A program made the translations under genes and the position numbers. Under the pieces are notes generated by a model. It made no database searches. It had not been told where the DNA came from and saw only the letters and a program-made list of their open reading frames with translations. This document shows positions 1 to 8,275 of a DNA stretch of 64,000 nt, one piece after another (the stretch's first letter is position 1; each line of letters opens with the position of its first letter). The DNA comes from RUG695 sp050943135 (GTDB lineage: Bacteria > Planctomycetota > Planctomycetia > Pirellulales > Thermoguttaceae), in assembly GCA_050943135.1 (NCBI GenBank), contig JBMNOP010000003.1:124001-188000 (forward strand), written 5' to 3'.

Positions 1-60
1 CGATTATTCGGACCCGGAAAGACTTATCCGTTTTCTACGCCGTTAGAGGGAGAGCGTTAG
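1..60 (+). CDS. 3' end of an upstream gene (partial)
   Basis: The first 20 codons read in frame 1 without interruption and end at a TAG stop at 58-60, giving a 19-residue tail ending PLEGER. The next gene starts about 30 bases later on the same strand, so this is most likely the carboxyl end of a co-transcribed upstream gene. The fragment is too short to assign a family. Its coding status rests only on the open frame and its position. Confidence 0.5.
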   Translation, partial: RLFGPGKTYPFSTPLEGER

Positions 61-90
61 TTTCCGAAAAAGTTGCCCTGCGGGAGTCGT

Positions 91-2373
91 ATGAAAAACC
101 AAGAAGATTCTCTTTTTGCCAGAATAATCTTGATCATTTTTTTTCTGGCGCTGGCTCTGGGGGGGTATCTCTTCTCAGGTTCGAAATTCACGTCGCTCAT
201 CACTTCGATCGGGCCGTTAAACGTGATGAATTTATCCGGCACCTTTCGGACCTACATGATCATCCAGTTTATCGCGCTGGTTCTCTCTCTCATTTTGTTT
301 TTCAAGCTCTGCATTGATCTCTTTCCTCGGAAACGTGTTGGGTCCGTCACCAATAAGGAAAGTTTGTGGAGCTTTGTTCGACGATGTCTCGGCTTTCTGA
401 GCATCGGAGGCGCGATACTCCACATTTCGTGGTTTTTCCTCTGTTTTTTCCGTCATTTTTCCAATCTCTTCGGAAAAAATCCGGAAGAGTATCTTTCCTC
501 ACGAAAATCGCAGCGTGAAGAGGAGAATCATCTTCCAAAAGAACCTCTTTTCAATCGTGTCGGAAAATTCATTTCGCTCGCCAAGGGAGAATACAAAAAT
601 TCTTTGCAAAGGTCGTCTACCCCCTTTTTAAAAGGAATGCTCTCCCTCTTGTATTGGGCGCTTCTCTCGCTCCTTCTTGTGGCCATGATTCGCTGGCAAG
701 CCGGATCCGACGGCTGTGAATATTGTTGGAAAGGTGACACTCAGGTCCAAAAAGAAACCGAGGCCAAAATCATCGGATATCCGATCCGTCGTTATGTAGA
801 GATTCCCGGCAAGGCCGAATTCGAATATCTTAACGAAATGACCCAAAGAGTAAAAATCTCGCTGGGCCAGGTCCGATATCACGAAAACCCGGATGAGATG
901 AATCGTCTTTCCGAGCAGTACGAAGCATCGAAGACATGCTGGCGACGGTTCGTTCTGGGGCTACTCCTTTTTTATGCGGTTTTTTTGCGAGTCATTCTTG
1001 CCGGATGTTACTGGCTCGTTTACATACTTTCTCCCCGGCGTCCGTCGGCCGGATTCGATCGTGCTCGTTCCGATCTCGGGAAGGGGAAGGGGAAGAAACC
1101 GAATATTTCCATTTCGGATTTTCCTCTGAATCCTCCGGTTTCAGACAGAATGCCTGATCTTTTGCTGGTCTTCGGTTGCGGTATGGAGCTCTCTCCGGAA
1201 GATTTGAAAGCCCTTTTGAAAACGAAACCGGCAGTTTCCAAGTTCTACGGGAATGTCGTTCAGCGAGGAGAGGATGTTTCGAATCCTTCGGATCCGCTAA
1301 CCGACGAATTCGCCGAATTTCTTGCACGAGATGCTTTGGTCGTCTCGAACATGGTTGTTTTCATTGATTTATGCCGCCTTCCGACGAGCGATTTCCTCGG
1401 AGAAATCTTTTATAAGATCTTGGAGAAAACCCCCCAGGTCGGAAAATGTTGGATTGTCCTCTCGAATGGCGAGGGACTTCGGCGCTCTTCGGCCGATCTC
1501 AAAGCCGTGGAACAGCGGGTGACTGACTGGAAAGAGCACCTTACGGACCTTCAAAACCAGATCCGAAAGCGATCGGAGCGATTCGCTTCCTTGGAGTTGG
1601 TTCCGATTGACTGGTACGACAGTCAAAAGCGGACCCTTCGTTCCGACGCCAAGTTTGTTTCCGTTTTCCGCAGCGAGCTTGACGAGTATTTCATCAAGGA
1701 TGAAACCGATCCTTCGTTTTTGTACGCACCCCTCTTTAACGAATCGAAAAAGATCATCCTCAAGATCTTTGAGGATTACCGAACCCGGCGAGAGAATGTT
1801 CCTTTCGATCAGGAAGATCGAAGAGCCTTACTTCGAGAACTCTTTCGAGAAAACGTTAGGGCAGGGGAGTCAAGTCTTGATTCCCTCTATCGCACCGGAA
1901 CATCGGTTGTCCAAGATACGTCCGAGATGCTTCGGCTTGCCGTGGCGGTGAAAAACGGGATTGGCAAGGCTTTCGGAAAAGTGGAGAGAACGGTGGAGCA
2001 GGGGCAACAGGTTGTCGACAACGTGGTCAAAACGGCCCGGGGCGACATGGTTCTCATCCCGAAGACGGTCTCGCACCTGGTCAACACGTTATTCCCAAAA
2101 AGGAAGGACTCACGATCGAAAATCGACACCGCAGACCGTACGGATCGGTACAACGCGTATCGAAAATTGGCAACCAGGCTCACCGAATATGCTCTGGTTC
2201 TCGAATTCCAAGGGATGCCGGTTATCGATTTGACCAATCGGGTTGGCAAGATGATGGCGTTTTTTCCCTCCGCCTCCGCACTTTTCGAGTGTGAAGATCT
2301 TGAACAGGTTCTATCGCAAATCGCCGAAAAAATAAGCCGAACCGAGAGAGAAGGGGAGCTCTCCGCCTCTTGA
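91..2373 (+). CDS. DUF2868-like membrane protein paired with a GTPase
   Basis: A protein of about 760 residues. It has five hydrophobic segments in the first 315 residues (roughly 8-28, 55-75, 95-118, 180-200 and 285-312), then a long soluble region. The soluble part opens near residue 350 with a hydrophobic strand (MPDLLLVFGCGMEL) and ends in a helical region that may be coiled. I chose ATG 91 because GGGAG lies just upstream of it; an in-frame TTG at 73 is less likely. The next gene encodes a DUF3482-type GTPase. In proteobacteria DUF2868 and DUF3482 proteins are commonly adjacent, and together with weak resemblance of the soluble part this is the basis for the family call. A membrane partner of the GTPase is inferred. 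This one is longer than the usual DUF2868 protein. Confidence 0.6.
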   Translation: MKNQEDSLFARIILIIFFLALALGGYLFSGSKFTSLITSIGPLNVMNLSGTFRTYMIIQFIALVLSLILFFKLCIDLFPRKRVGSVTNKESLWSFVRRCLGFLSIGGAILHISWFFLCFFRHFSNLFGKNPEEYLSSRKSQREEENHLPKEPLFNRVGKFISLAKGEYKNSLQRSSTPFLKGMLSLLYWALLSLLLVAMIRWQAGSDGCEYCWKGDTQVQKETEAKIIGYPIRRYVEIPGKAEFEYLNEMTQRVKISLGQVRYHENPDEMNRLSEQYEASKTCWRRFVLGLLLFYAVFLRVILAGCYWLVYILSPRRPSAGFDRARSDLGKGKGKKPNISISDFPLNPPVSDRMPDLLLVFGCGMELSPEDLKALLKTKPAVSKFYGNVVQRGEDVSNPSDPLTDEFAEFLARDALVVSNMVVFIDLCRLPTSDFLGEIFYKILEKTPQVGKCWIVLSNGEGLRRSSADLKAVEQRVTDWKEHLTDLQNQIRKRSERFASLELVPIDWYDSQKRTLRSDAKFVSVFRSELDEYFIKDETDPSFLYAPLFNESKKIILKIFEDYRTRRENVPFDQEDRRALLRELFRENVRAGESSLDSLYRTGTSVVQDTSEMLRLAVAVKNGIGKAFGKVERTVEQGQQVVDNVVKTARGDMVLIPKTVSHLVNTLFPKRKDSRSKIDTADRTDRYNAYRKLATRLTEYALVLEFQGMPVIDLTNRVGKMMAFFPSASALFECEDLEQVLSQIAEKISRTEREGELSAS

Positions 2374-2443
2374 GACCTGAGGTTTCTCGCACCGTAACAC
2401 AGATGAACCGTCTATGGACTTTAATATGATGATGGCAGGACAA

Positions 2444-3880
2444 ATGAAGATACCGTTGATTTCTCTTGTCGGTCTGACATCGGTCGGGAAGACCGCTTTT
2501 CTGAGAACTTTTCTTCGTGATCCGTCGCTCGGAGAAATCAATGCTGCCGCTGGGACAACCTGTGAGCCCGACGATTACACACTCTGGTTGAACGATCGAA
2601 AAGAGCCTCTCTTTGTCCTTTCCGATACACCTGGGATGCAACGTCTGATCGGACTGGGCGCTCGCATGAAAGAACAGTTCACGAATCGAGCGTTTGACAC
2701 TTTTTCCATTGCGGAAATCTGCGAAACCATCCCAAACGGAGATGATCCTGCCGCAGATTCCTTCTGTCATGACCGGCCCTCGTGGCGAAAAATCCACGAG
2801 AGCGATCTTCTCTTGACGGTTCTCGATGTTACGGAAAACCCCAGTAATTCCGATTCTCGCGACATGATCCCCTTTCTGACCTTGTGCCGGAAGGAGAAAC
2901 CGGTTGTCGTTGTTCTCAATAAGGTTGGTTCCGCTTACGAAGAGATTTCCTTCCGGTCCGAGTGGGAAAAGATCCTTGATGACGAGAAACTGAGGTATCT
3001 TCCCTATGACGCTCACGATCGGGATATCGACGACGAATCGGCTCTTTTCGATACTCTGGCCGACTTGATCCCGTCGCTGGGCCGGAAGCTGGAGCAGATA
3101 AAGAACATACGTCGTAACGAAGAGGAAAAACGGCGCGAAGACGCGTTGAACGATGTTGCTCGCTACCTGTTGCAAGTGGCTCGAACGAAAGAGTTTTTGG
3201 GAAAAAGAAAAGGGGGACAGAACCGTTTTGAATCGGAAGAAGCCGAGAAGCAGCTTTTTCGCGATCTTGCGATCACCGAAAAGAAATTCGTCGAAAAGAT
3301 CACGTCTGTATGGGGATTTCGCCCGAACGTCGTGGCCGACACCGGCGAATTTTCCGACAATGTTCAATATGCCCATCGGGTTGAGGTCTCTCTCAAACGA
3401 CGTCGGATCGCGGCCGGGGCCGCAGTCGGTGTCTCGGCAGACCTTCTTTTTTGCGGTTTTTCGCTCGGGGCGGGGTCTCTTCTCGGAGCTGCGGTCGGCG
3501 GTGCGCTCGGATGGGCGTGTGACAAAGCTGCAAGCTCGGGAAGCTCGTCCGCGAAGTTGGTTTTTTTTGTTCCCGATATTAAATACCTCGAAACCGCCCT
3601 CGATCGGAGTCTGGGACTCTATCGGGCCCTCTCCCGGCGTGGACATGCGGTGCCTGTTTCTTCCCCCATCAAATTGAAGGAGATGCCGCTTCTCGATGCA
3701 CCGGAAGCGATTGAAGAGCTACAACGCCAACAGGCTTCCGGGACCGACTTGGCGAGTGGCCTTGTGGCACTTCCCATGACGATCTTCGAGAAAATTCAAC
3801 AGTTCCAAGATGCCGACTATTCCGAAAGAGCCGCTCGAAAAATTGTGGATTTCCTCAAAAAAGTTCCGCAAGAGTCCTAA
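2444..3880 (+). CDS. GTPase with C-terminal DUF3482-type domain
   Basis: A TrmE/Era-superfamily GTP-binding protein of about 478 residues. Visible motifs are the P-loop GLTSVGKT near the start, DTPG (G3) around residue 60, and NKVG in the G4 position around residue 160, where Asp is replaced by Gly. The middle is helical and charged. The last third has a Gly/Ala-rich hydrophobic hairpin (GVSADLLFCGFSLGAGSLLG) followed by a region ending YRALSRRGHA, which closely resembles the DUF3482 end of proteobacterial GTPase/DUF3482 proteins. ATG 2444 has AGGA six bases upstream; an in-frame ATG at 2414 would add ten residues. It follows the DUF2868-like gene by about 70 bases, so the two probably form a membrane-associated GTPase module. 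Cellular role unknown. Confidence 0.8.
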   Translation: MKIPLISLVGLTSVGKTAFLRTFLRDPSLGEINAAAGTTCEPDDYTLWLNDRKEPLFVLSDTPGMQRLIGLGARMKEQFTNRAFDTFSIAEICETIPNGDDPAADSFCHDRPSWRKIHESDLLLTVLDVTENPSNSDSRDMIPFLTLCRKEKPVVVVLNKVGSAYEEISFRSEWEKILDDEKLRYLPYDAHDRDIDDESALFDTLADLIPSLGRKLEQIKNIRRNEEEKRREDALNDVARYLLQVARTKEFLGKRKGGQNRFESEEAEKQLFRDLAITEKKFVEKITSVWGFRPNVVADTGEFSDNVQYAHRVEVSLKRRRIAAGAAVGVSADLLFCGFSLGAGSLLGAAVGGALGWACDKAASSGSSSAKLVFFVPDIKYLETALDRSLGLYRALSRRGHAVPVSSPIKLKEMPLLDAPEAIEELQRQQASGTDLASGLVALPMTIFEKIQQFQDADYSERAARKIVDFLKKVPQES

Positions 3881-3914
3881 ATTCGCACACATGGTCGACA
3901 AACGATTTCCCCCT

Positions 3915-3944
3915 CAGGAGTATATATAGCAGGAGTATATATAG
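3915..3944 (+). repeat. Exact 15-bp tandem duplication containing a ribosome binding site
   Basis: The unit CAGGAGTATATATAG occurs twice head to tail (3915-3929 and 3930-3944), directly before ATG 3946. Each copy carries AGGAG. The second AGGAG (3931-3935) lies ten bases before the start codon; the first is a spare copy. It looks like a recent duplication or slippage of the translation start region. Confidence 0.85.
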
Positions 3945-3945
3945 A

Positions 3946-4920
3946 ATGAATCCGATAGATATTGTTAGCCTCAAAACGCGGGTCGTGATGGCGTACGGGG
4001 GATTGCAAGCCCCGGAAGTCGAAGTGTTTCTTGCCGACGGAACGCGTGCTTCAGCCCTGGGCGGGAGTATCCGAGGCGATGCGGAACCACTTGTAAGGCT
4101 TGCCAACGAAAAACTCGCGGACGAGCTCTTCAGCCGCCCCGCAGACCAACAATTACAAATCGATATCCTTTTACGTGAATTGGACGGCACTGCCAACCTC
4201 TCCCATCTCCGAAAAGAGATTTTGTTTCCCGTGTCGATGGCCGTCAGCAAGGCAGCCGCCGCACATTATGGAATGCCGCTCTATCGCTATTTGGGCGGGG
4301 TCGACACTTCGAGCCTTCCGATTCCGATGATTTCGATCATGCATGGAGAAGACGAAGGCAATCCCTGGACATTATCCCTTCTTCCGTTTAACTTTTCGAC
4401 CTTTTCGACCGCACTGAAAGAGTGTCAGAAAATTATCGGGCGCTTACGTTTGTCGACGGGCGAATCAACGCGGGAAAAGAATTGCGAAGGACAAATCGAA
4501 ATTCTCCGAAATATTCTGCGAGAATCGGAATATACCTCCGCGATAGAGATTTGTCTTGAAACAAAAAGCCCCGACGTGAAAACCGTCAGAGCGAGAAAGA
4601 ACCTGCGATCGTCCGAGGCTTTTCTCCGCACGATCAAATCGGGAGAAATCTTCGATGTCGGTAGCCTGGGAACAGTGAGCGATCTGTTTGCACTTGTGGA
4701 TTCGAAAAAAAGAGACGCCATTCTCGATGTTGGCCATGGGGTTCATTGCTGCGAAAACTTTCTTGCTGATTTTTCCGTTGCGGCGAAACTTCGCCGGCTC
4801 AAGCTCGACTCACTCACCAATGGAAAAAATCTCAATTTGGTCAACAGACTTTTTGAAATCGAAAACGATCTCGGAACAGAGGCGCGTTACACGGGAAAAA
4901 ACCAGAGGATAAACCGGTAA
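3946..4920 (+). CDS. Degenerate enolase homologue (probable pseudoenzyme)
   Basis: A 324-residue protein clearly related to enolase, which is usually about 430 residues. The amino half keeps the fold motifs around residues 60-125, including ELDGT, VSKAAAAHYG, LYRYLGGVD and PIPMISIMHG. The end matches the enolase tail (RLFEIENDLG..ARYTG). The catalytic parts are damaged. The mobile SGAST loop reads ALGGSIRG. The INGGxHAxN and QEFM segments are replaced by MHGEDEGNP and LSLLPFNF. About 100 residues of the central barrel are missing, and the catalytic Lys of KVNQIGT aligns with Asp in DVGSLGT. The frame is intact, so it may be a maintained non-enzymatic protein or a decaying paralogue. It follows the GTPase by 65 bases behind a duplicated ribosome binding site. 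Confidence 0.75.
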   Translation: MNPIDIVSLKTRVVMAYGGLQAPEVEVFLADGTRASALGGSIRGDAEPLVRLANEKLADELFSRPADQQLQIDILLRELDGTANLSHLRKEILFPVSMAVSKAAAAHYGMPLYRYLGGVDTSSLPIPMISIMHGEDEGNPWTLSLLPFNFSTFSTALKECQKIIGRLRLSTGESTREKNCEGQIEILRNILRESEYTSAIEICLETKSPDVKTVRARKNLRSSEAFLRTIKSGEIFDVGSLGTVSDLFALVDSKKRDAILDVGHGVHCCENFLADFSVAAKLRRLKLDSLTNGKNLNLVNRLFEIENDLGTEARYTGKNQRINR

Positions 4921-5539
4921 CAAACAAAGCCGATCCCTCAAATGCCGATCCGAAAATTGTATGATGGTAACAAATTTCCATTCAAACTCGCCACATTCCT
5001 CCTGAATTCCTTCTTTGTTTCTATCCCGAAAAACGTCGGATAATGTATATTATGTTCGGTTGGTGGTGCGAAGGCCACTCAAAACAAGGGTTTTCGGAAA
5101 ACATTCCTTACTGGATTTAGGACTCTTCTTTATCGTGGAATCCTCTTCCCCGCCTCTCATCCCTCGGTCCGGTCAATCGATCCCCAAGCGATTCCGTCGA
5201 CCTCGGTCGACTTCTCGATAGATTCTTCTTTGCTTTACAATCGACATTGACGAAAAGACTTTCTAAGAATCCCGTAGTCTCGACTTGCCTCCTCCGATAC
5301 CTTTGGGAAGTGCCCGGCAAGATTTGGCTTTTGGCTTTAAGAGGAGACGCGTTCCCGACCCACAAAAGTCCGGTCCCCTTGCCTGTATACGAAACCGGGA
5401 AAAAGAATTGGACTGGAATATTTGTGGAAAAGAGAGTATAATTCCCCCCGGCGTTCCGAGGGGGAAATTGAATCGTGGTCTGGTACCGCTTTTGGTGCCG
5501 GAATCCCTGGTTTAAGCGTTTTACACATTCCTTACCGTC
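4921..5539. other. 619-bp intergenic region, no supported gene
   Basis: I see no convincing coding frame. The region holds a 7-bp dyad GTCGACC-TC-GGTCGAC (5196-5211), which could be an operator. It also has a TATAAT at 5438-5443 without a well-spaced -35, and an imperfect hairpin pairing 5441-5450 with 5461-5470 (one mismatch). It separates the enolase-like gene from the carrier-protein gene cluster, so the cluster promoter probably lies here, but I cannot place it firmly. Confidence 0.4.
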
Positions 5540-5782
5540 ATGTCCCGAGAAAATCAGGAAAAATACGATAAGATCTTTATCGAAAACTTCAAAGCGACTC
5601 CCGAGCAACTCCCGGGATTGACCTATCAGAGTATTCCCTCCTGGGATTCCGTCGGACATATGGCGATGGTTGCCGAACTCGAGGATGCTTTCGATATTAT
5701 GCTCGAGATGGACGACATCATCGACCTCTCCTCCTACGAAGAAGGGAAACGGATCTTAGAGAAATACGATATCGGGTTCTAG
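5540..5782 (+). CDS. Acyl carrier protein (first of two in the cluster)
   Basis: An 80-residue acidic carrier protein. The motif SWDSVGHM places the phosphopantetheine attachment serine at residue 37. The following helix (AMVAELEDAFDIMLE) matches helix II and the loop of type II carrier proteins. It would tether acyl groups for the enzymes encoded downstream. It is the first gene of a long co-directional run, and its stop is one base from the start of the acyl-AMP ligase gene. It differs from the housekeeping AcpP pattern (DSLD), so it is probably pathway-specific. Confidence 0.85.
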   Translation: MSRENQEKYDKIFIENFKATPEQLPGLTYQSIPSWDSVGHMAMVAELEDAFDIMLEMDDIIDLSSYEEGKRILEKYDIGF

Positions 5783-5783
5783 G

Positions 5784-7193
5784 ATGTTTTTCGATTTGCT
5801 AAGCCGATTTCACGAGAGAATCGCGCTGATAGAAGAGGATTCTCGATGTCGCACCTATCGGGAACTGCTTGAACTCGGAGAATGTTTTTCGGCACCGCTT
5901 CGGGAAAGATCCCTTTTGTTTCTGGTCACCACGAACAGCACGGCCTCGATCGCCGGCTATATCGGCTTTTTGCGTCGAGGGATCGTTCCCGTTTTACTCA
6001 ATAACACCATCTCGAAGGAACTCTTTGACGACCTTCTGGCCATTTACTCCCCCGAATATGTCTTTCTTCCCTCGTCCCGTGCCGCGCTTGCCGGCCCGTC
6101 GGTTCTGCTCAAGGAAGAGGAAGGGTATCGGCTCTATGAACAGAGAGAGGGAATCCATTCGAATCTCAACCCGGATCTGGCTCTTGTCCTGACCACATCC
6201 GGAAGTACCGGAAGTCCGAAATTGGTTCGGCTTTCCGAAAAGAACCTTCGGAGCAACGCCGAGTCGATTATCGAGTATCTTCGGATTCGTCCCGAGGACC
6301 GGGCGATGACCACGATGCCGATGGCTTACTCCTATGGCCTTTCGATAATCAATTCTCATCTCTTGGCGGGAGCCTCGCTGATCGTGACCGAGTCTTCGCT
6401 GACGCAGCGAGGTTTTTGGGATCTGCTAAAGTCCGCTCGGCCGACGACGCTCGGCGGAGTCCCCCACACTTACGAGATGCTCAAAAAAATGCGCTTCGGA
6501 CGAACCCACCTCACTTCGTTGCGCTACCTGACCCAGGCCGGAGGGCGCCTTTCTCCGGAACTCGTCACGGAATTTGTCGAACTTTGTGCCCGAAATAACG
6601 CACGGTTCATCGTTATGTACGGGCAAACCGAAGCGACGGCACGAATGGCTTATCTTCCCTGGGAAGTTGCCGCACAGAAACCTTCGAGCATCGGCCTTCC
6701 GATCCCCGGTGGTACGCTTTCGTTGGAAGACGAAGAGGGTAGGCCGATCGCGGAGACAGATGTTTCCGGCGAACTGATATACAAAGGCCCAAATGTTTCG
6801 CTCGGGTATGCCGAATCGCTCGACGATCTGACCAAAGGGGACGAAAACAACGGAGTCCTTCATACCGGCGATATTGCCCGGCGGGACGCCGACGGTTTCT
6901 ACTACATCGTCGGGCGAAAAAAACGTTTCTTAAAAGTCTTCGGAAATCGGCTGAATCTGGATGATGCCGAACGCATTCTTCGCAAGGCCGGTTTTGACGT
7001 GGTCTGCTCGGGACGGGACGATCTCCTTCGTATCTACATGACCGAGCATTCGAATCGCGAGTCGATCGTTTCTTTCCTATCCGACCGAACCGGACTCCAT
7101 CATTCCGCGTTCGAGGTCGTTTTCGTTCGCTCGATCCCGCGCGGTGATTCCGGAAAGGTTCTCTATGCCCAGCTGGAAAAGGAGGTCGTATGA
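5784..7193 (+). CDS. AMP-forming acyl-CoA/acyl-ACP ligase
   Basis: A 469-residue member of the ANL adenylating superfamily. It shows the P-loop-like LTTSGSTGSPK (about 136-146), the acyl-adenylate motif YGQTEATAR (about 277), the hinge-region HTGD, the GRKKRFLKVFGNR segment, and a carboxyl PRGDSGKV containing the catalytic lysine. It should activate a carboxylic acid with ATP and load it onto CoA or, given the adjacent carrier gene, onto that carrier protein. The substrate cannot be told from sequence. It overlaps the LuxE-like gene by four bases (ATGA), so the two are translationally coupled. Confidence 0.85.
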   Translation: MFFDLLSRFHERIALIEEDSRCRTYRELLELGECFSAPLRERSLLFLVTTNSTASIAGYIGFLRRGIVPVLLNNTISKELFDDLLAIYSPEYVFLPSSRAALAGPSVLLKEEEGYRLYEQREGIHSNLNPDLALVLTTSGSTGSPKLVRLSEKNLRSNAESIIEYLRIRPEDRAMTTMPMAYSYGLSIINSHLLAGASLIVTESSLTQRGFWDLLKSARPTTLGGVPHTYEMLKKMRFGRTHLTSLRYLTQAGGRLSPELVTEFVELCARNNARFIVMYGQTEATARMAYLPWEVAAQKPSSIGLPIPGGTLSLEDEEGRPIAETDVSGELIYKGPNVSLGYAESLDDLTKGDENNGVLHTGDIARRDADGFYYIVGRKKRFLKVFGNRLNLDDAERILRKAGFDVVCSGRDDLLRIYMTEHSNRESIVSFLSDRTGLHHSAFEVVFVRSIPRGDSGKVLYAQLEKEVV

Positions 7194-8275
7194 ACGCAAT
7201 AGACATCCTTTTCGAAACCGCTCCGTACGGCTGGGATCAAAAAACGAAAGAAGACTACTATCTTCGTGAGCTTAAGGAACGAACCGAATTTCACCGAGCG
7301 CGTTCGGCCTCTTACACACACATCACAGACGCACTCGGCTGGGATCAGGCGCACGTCGGCTCTATTGCCGATATTCCGTTCTTCCCCGTTCGACTCTTCA
7401 AAGACTTTGAGTTGCGGAGTGTGGAAGAGTCGGAGGTTTTCAAAACAATGACCTCTTCCGGAACGACCGGTCAGCGGGTTTCGCGTATTTTTCTCGACCG
7501 CGCAAACTCCCTGCGTCAGACAAAAGTCCTGGCGAAGATTTGTTCCGATTTCCTCGGCTCCAAACGCCTGCCGATGTTGATCCTCGACTCGCGTGCGGCG
7601 GTTAAAGACCGTACCCTCTTTTCGGCACGCGGCGCGGGAATTCTCGGTTTTTCGATGTTAGGACGGCAGCCGTTTTACGCCCTCGATGATGATATGCAGC
7701 TTGATGTCGACGGGATTCTTTCCTACCTGGAACGGCAGCAGGACCAGGGAGAAACCGATCTTTTCCTTTTCGGATTTACCTCGATCATCTGGGAACACTT
7801 TTATAAGAAACTAAAGGAGATCGGCACCCGCCTTCCGCTCGAACGCGGGATTTTGATCCACGGAGGAGGATGGAAAAAGCTTCAGGCCGAGTCGGTTTCT
7901 AACGATTGCTTCAAAGAATCCCTCGCTGATGTCTGTGGAATCCGTCGTGTTTATAATTATTACGGTATGGTTGAACAGACCGGATCTATTTTTATGGAAT
8001 GCGAGGTCGGACATCTCCACGCATCGATTTTTTCCGATCCGATCATCCGACGTCCCGCCGATTTTTCGCCGGCCGCCTCCGAAGAACGTGGGCTTGTCCA
8101 GCTTGTCTCGCTCCTGCCGACGTCTTATCCCGGTCATTCGATCTTAACCGAAGACGAGGGGGCAATCGTCGGAATCGACGACTGTCCCTGTGGTCGGCTC
8201 GGGAAAAGATTCAAAATTTACGGACGAATCCAAAACGCCGAAATCAGAGGTTGCAGTGACACGTTTCAACGGTAA
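7190..8275 (+). CDS. LuxE-like acyl-protein synthetase
   Basis: A 361-residue adenylating enzyme of the LuxE family. The ATP-binding SSGTTGQ lies at 89-95. The carboxyl end carries CPCGRLGKRF and EIRGCSDTF, with Cys355 at the position of the acyl-accepting cysteine of bioluminescence LuxE. In lux systems LuxE activates a fatty acid as acyl-AMP, takes it onto its own cysteine and passes it to LuxC for reduction. The next gene is indeed LuxC-like, so the pair is expected to turn an acid into an aldehyde. No luciferase genes are present, so the role is biosynthetic, not light production (inference). Confidence 0.85.
   Translation: MNAIDILFETAPYGWDQKTKEDYYLRELKERTEFHRARSASYTHITDALGWDQAHVGSIADIPFFPVRLFKDFELRSVEESEVFKTMTSSGTTGQRVSRIFLDRANSLRQTKVLAKICSDFLGSKRLPMLILDSRAAVKDRTLFSARGAGILGFSMLGRQPFYALDDDMQLDVDGILSYLERQQDQGETDLFLFGFTSIIWEHFYKKLKEIGTRLPLERGILIHGGGWKKLQAESVSNDCFKESLADVCGIRRVYNYYGMVEQTGSIFMECEVGHLHASIFSDPIIRRPADFSPAASEERGLVQLVSLLPTSYPGHSILTEDEGAIVGIDDCPCGRLGKRFKIYGRIQNAEIRGCSDTFQR

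Noticed and set aside
2222..3646. A 474-codon minus-strand frame opposite the GTPase gene
   Set aside because: The plus strand encodes clear GTPase motifs; the opposite product has no motif or start signal.
5438..5443. Perfect TATAAT upstream of the first carrier protein gene as the cluster promoter
   Set aside because: The nearest -35-like box (TTGGAC, 5409-5414) is 23 bases away, too far, and the box overlaps a hairpin. It is mentioned only in the intergenic note.
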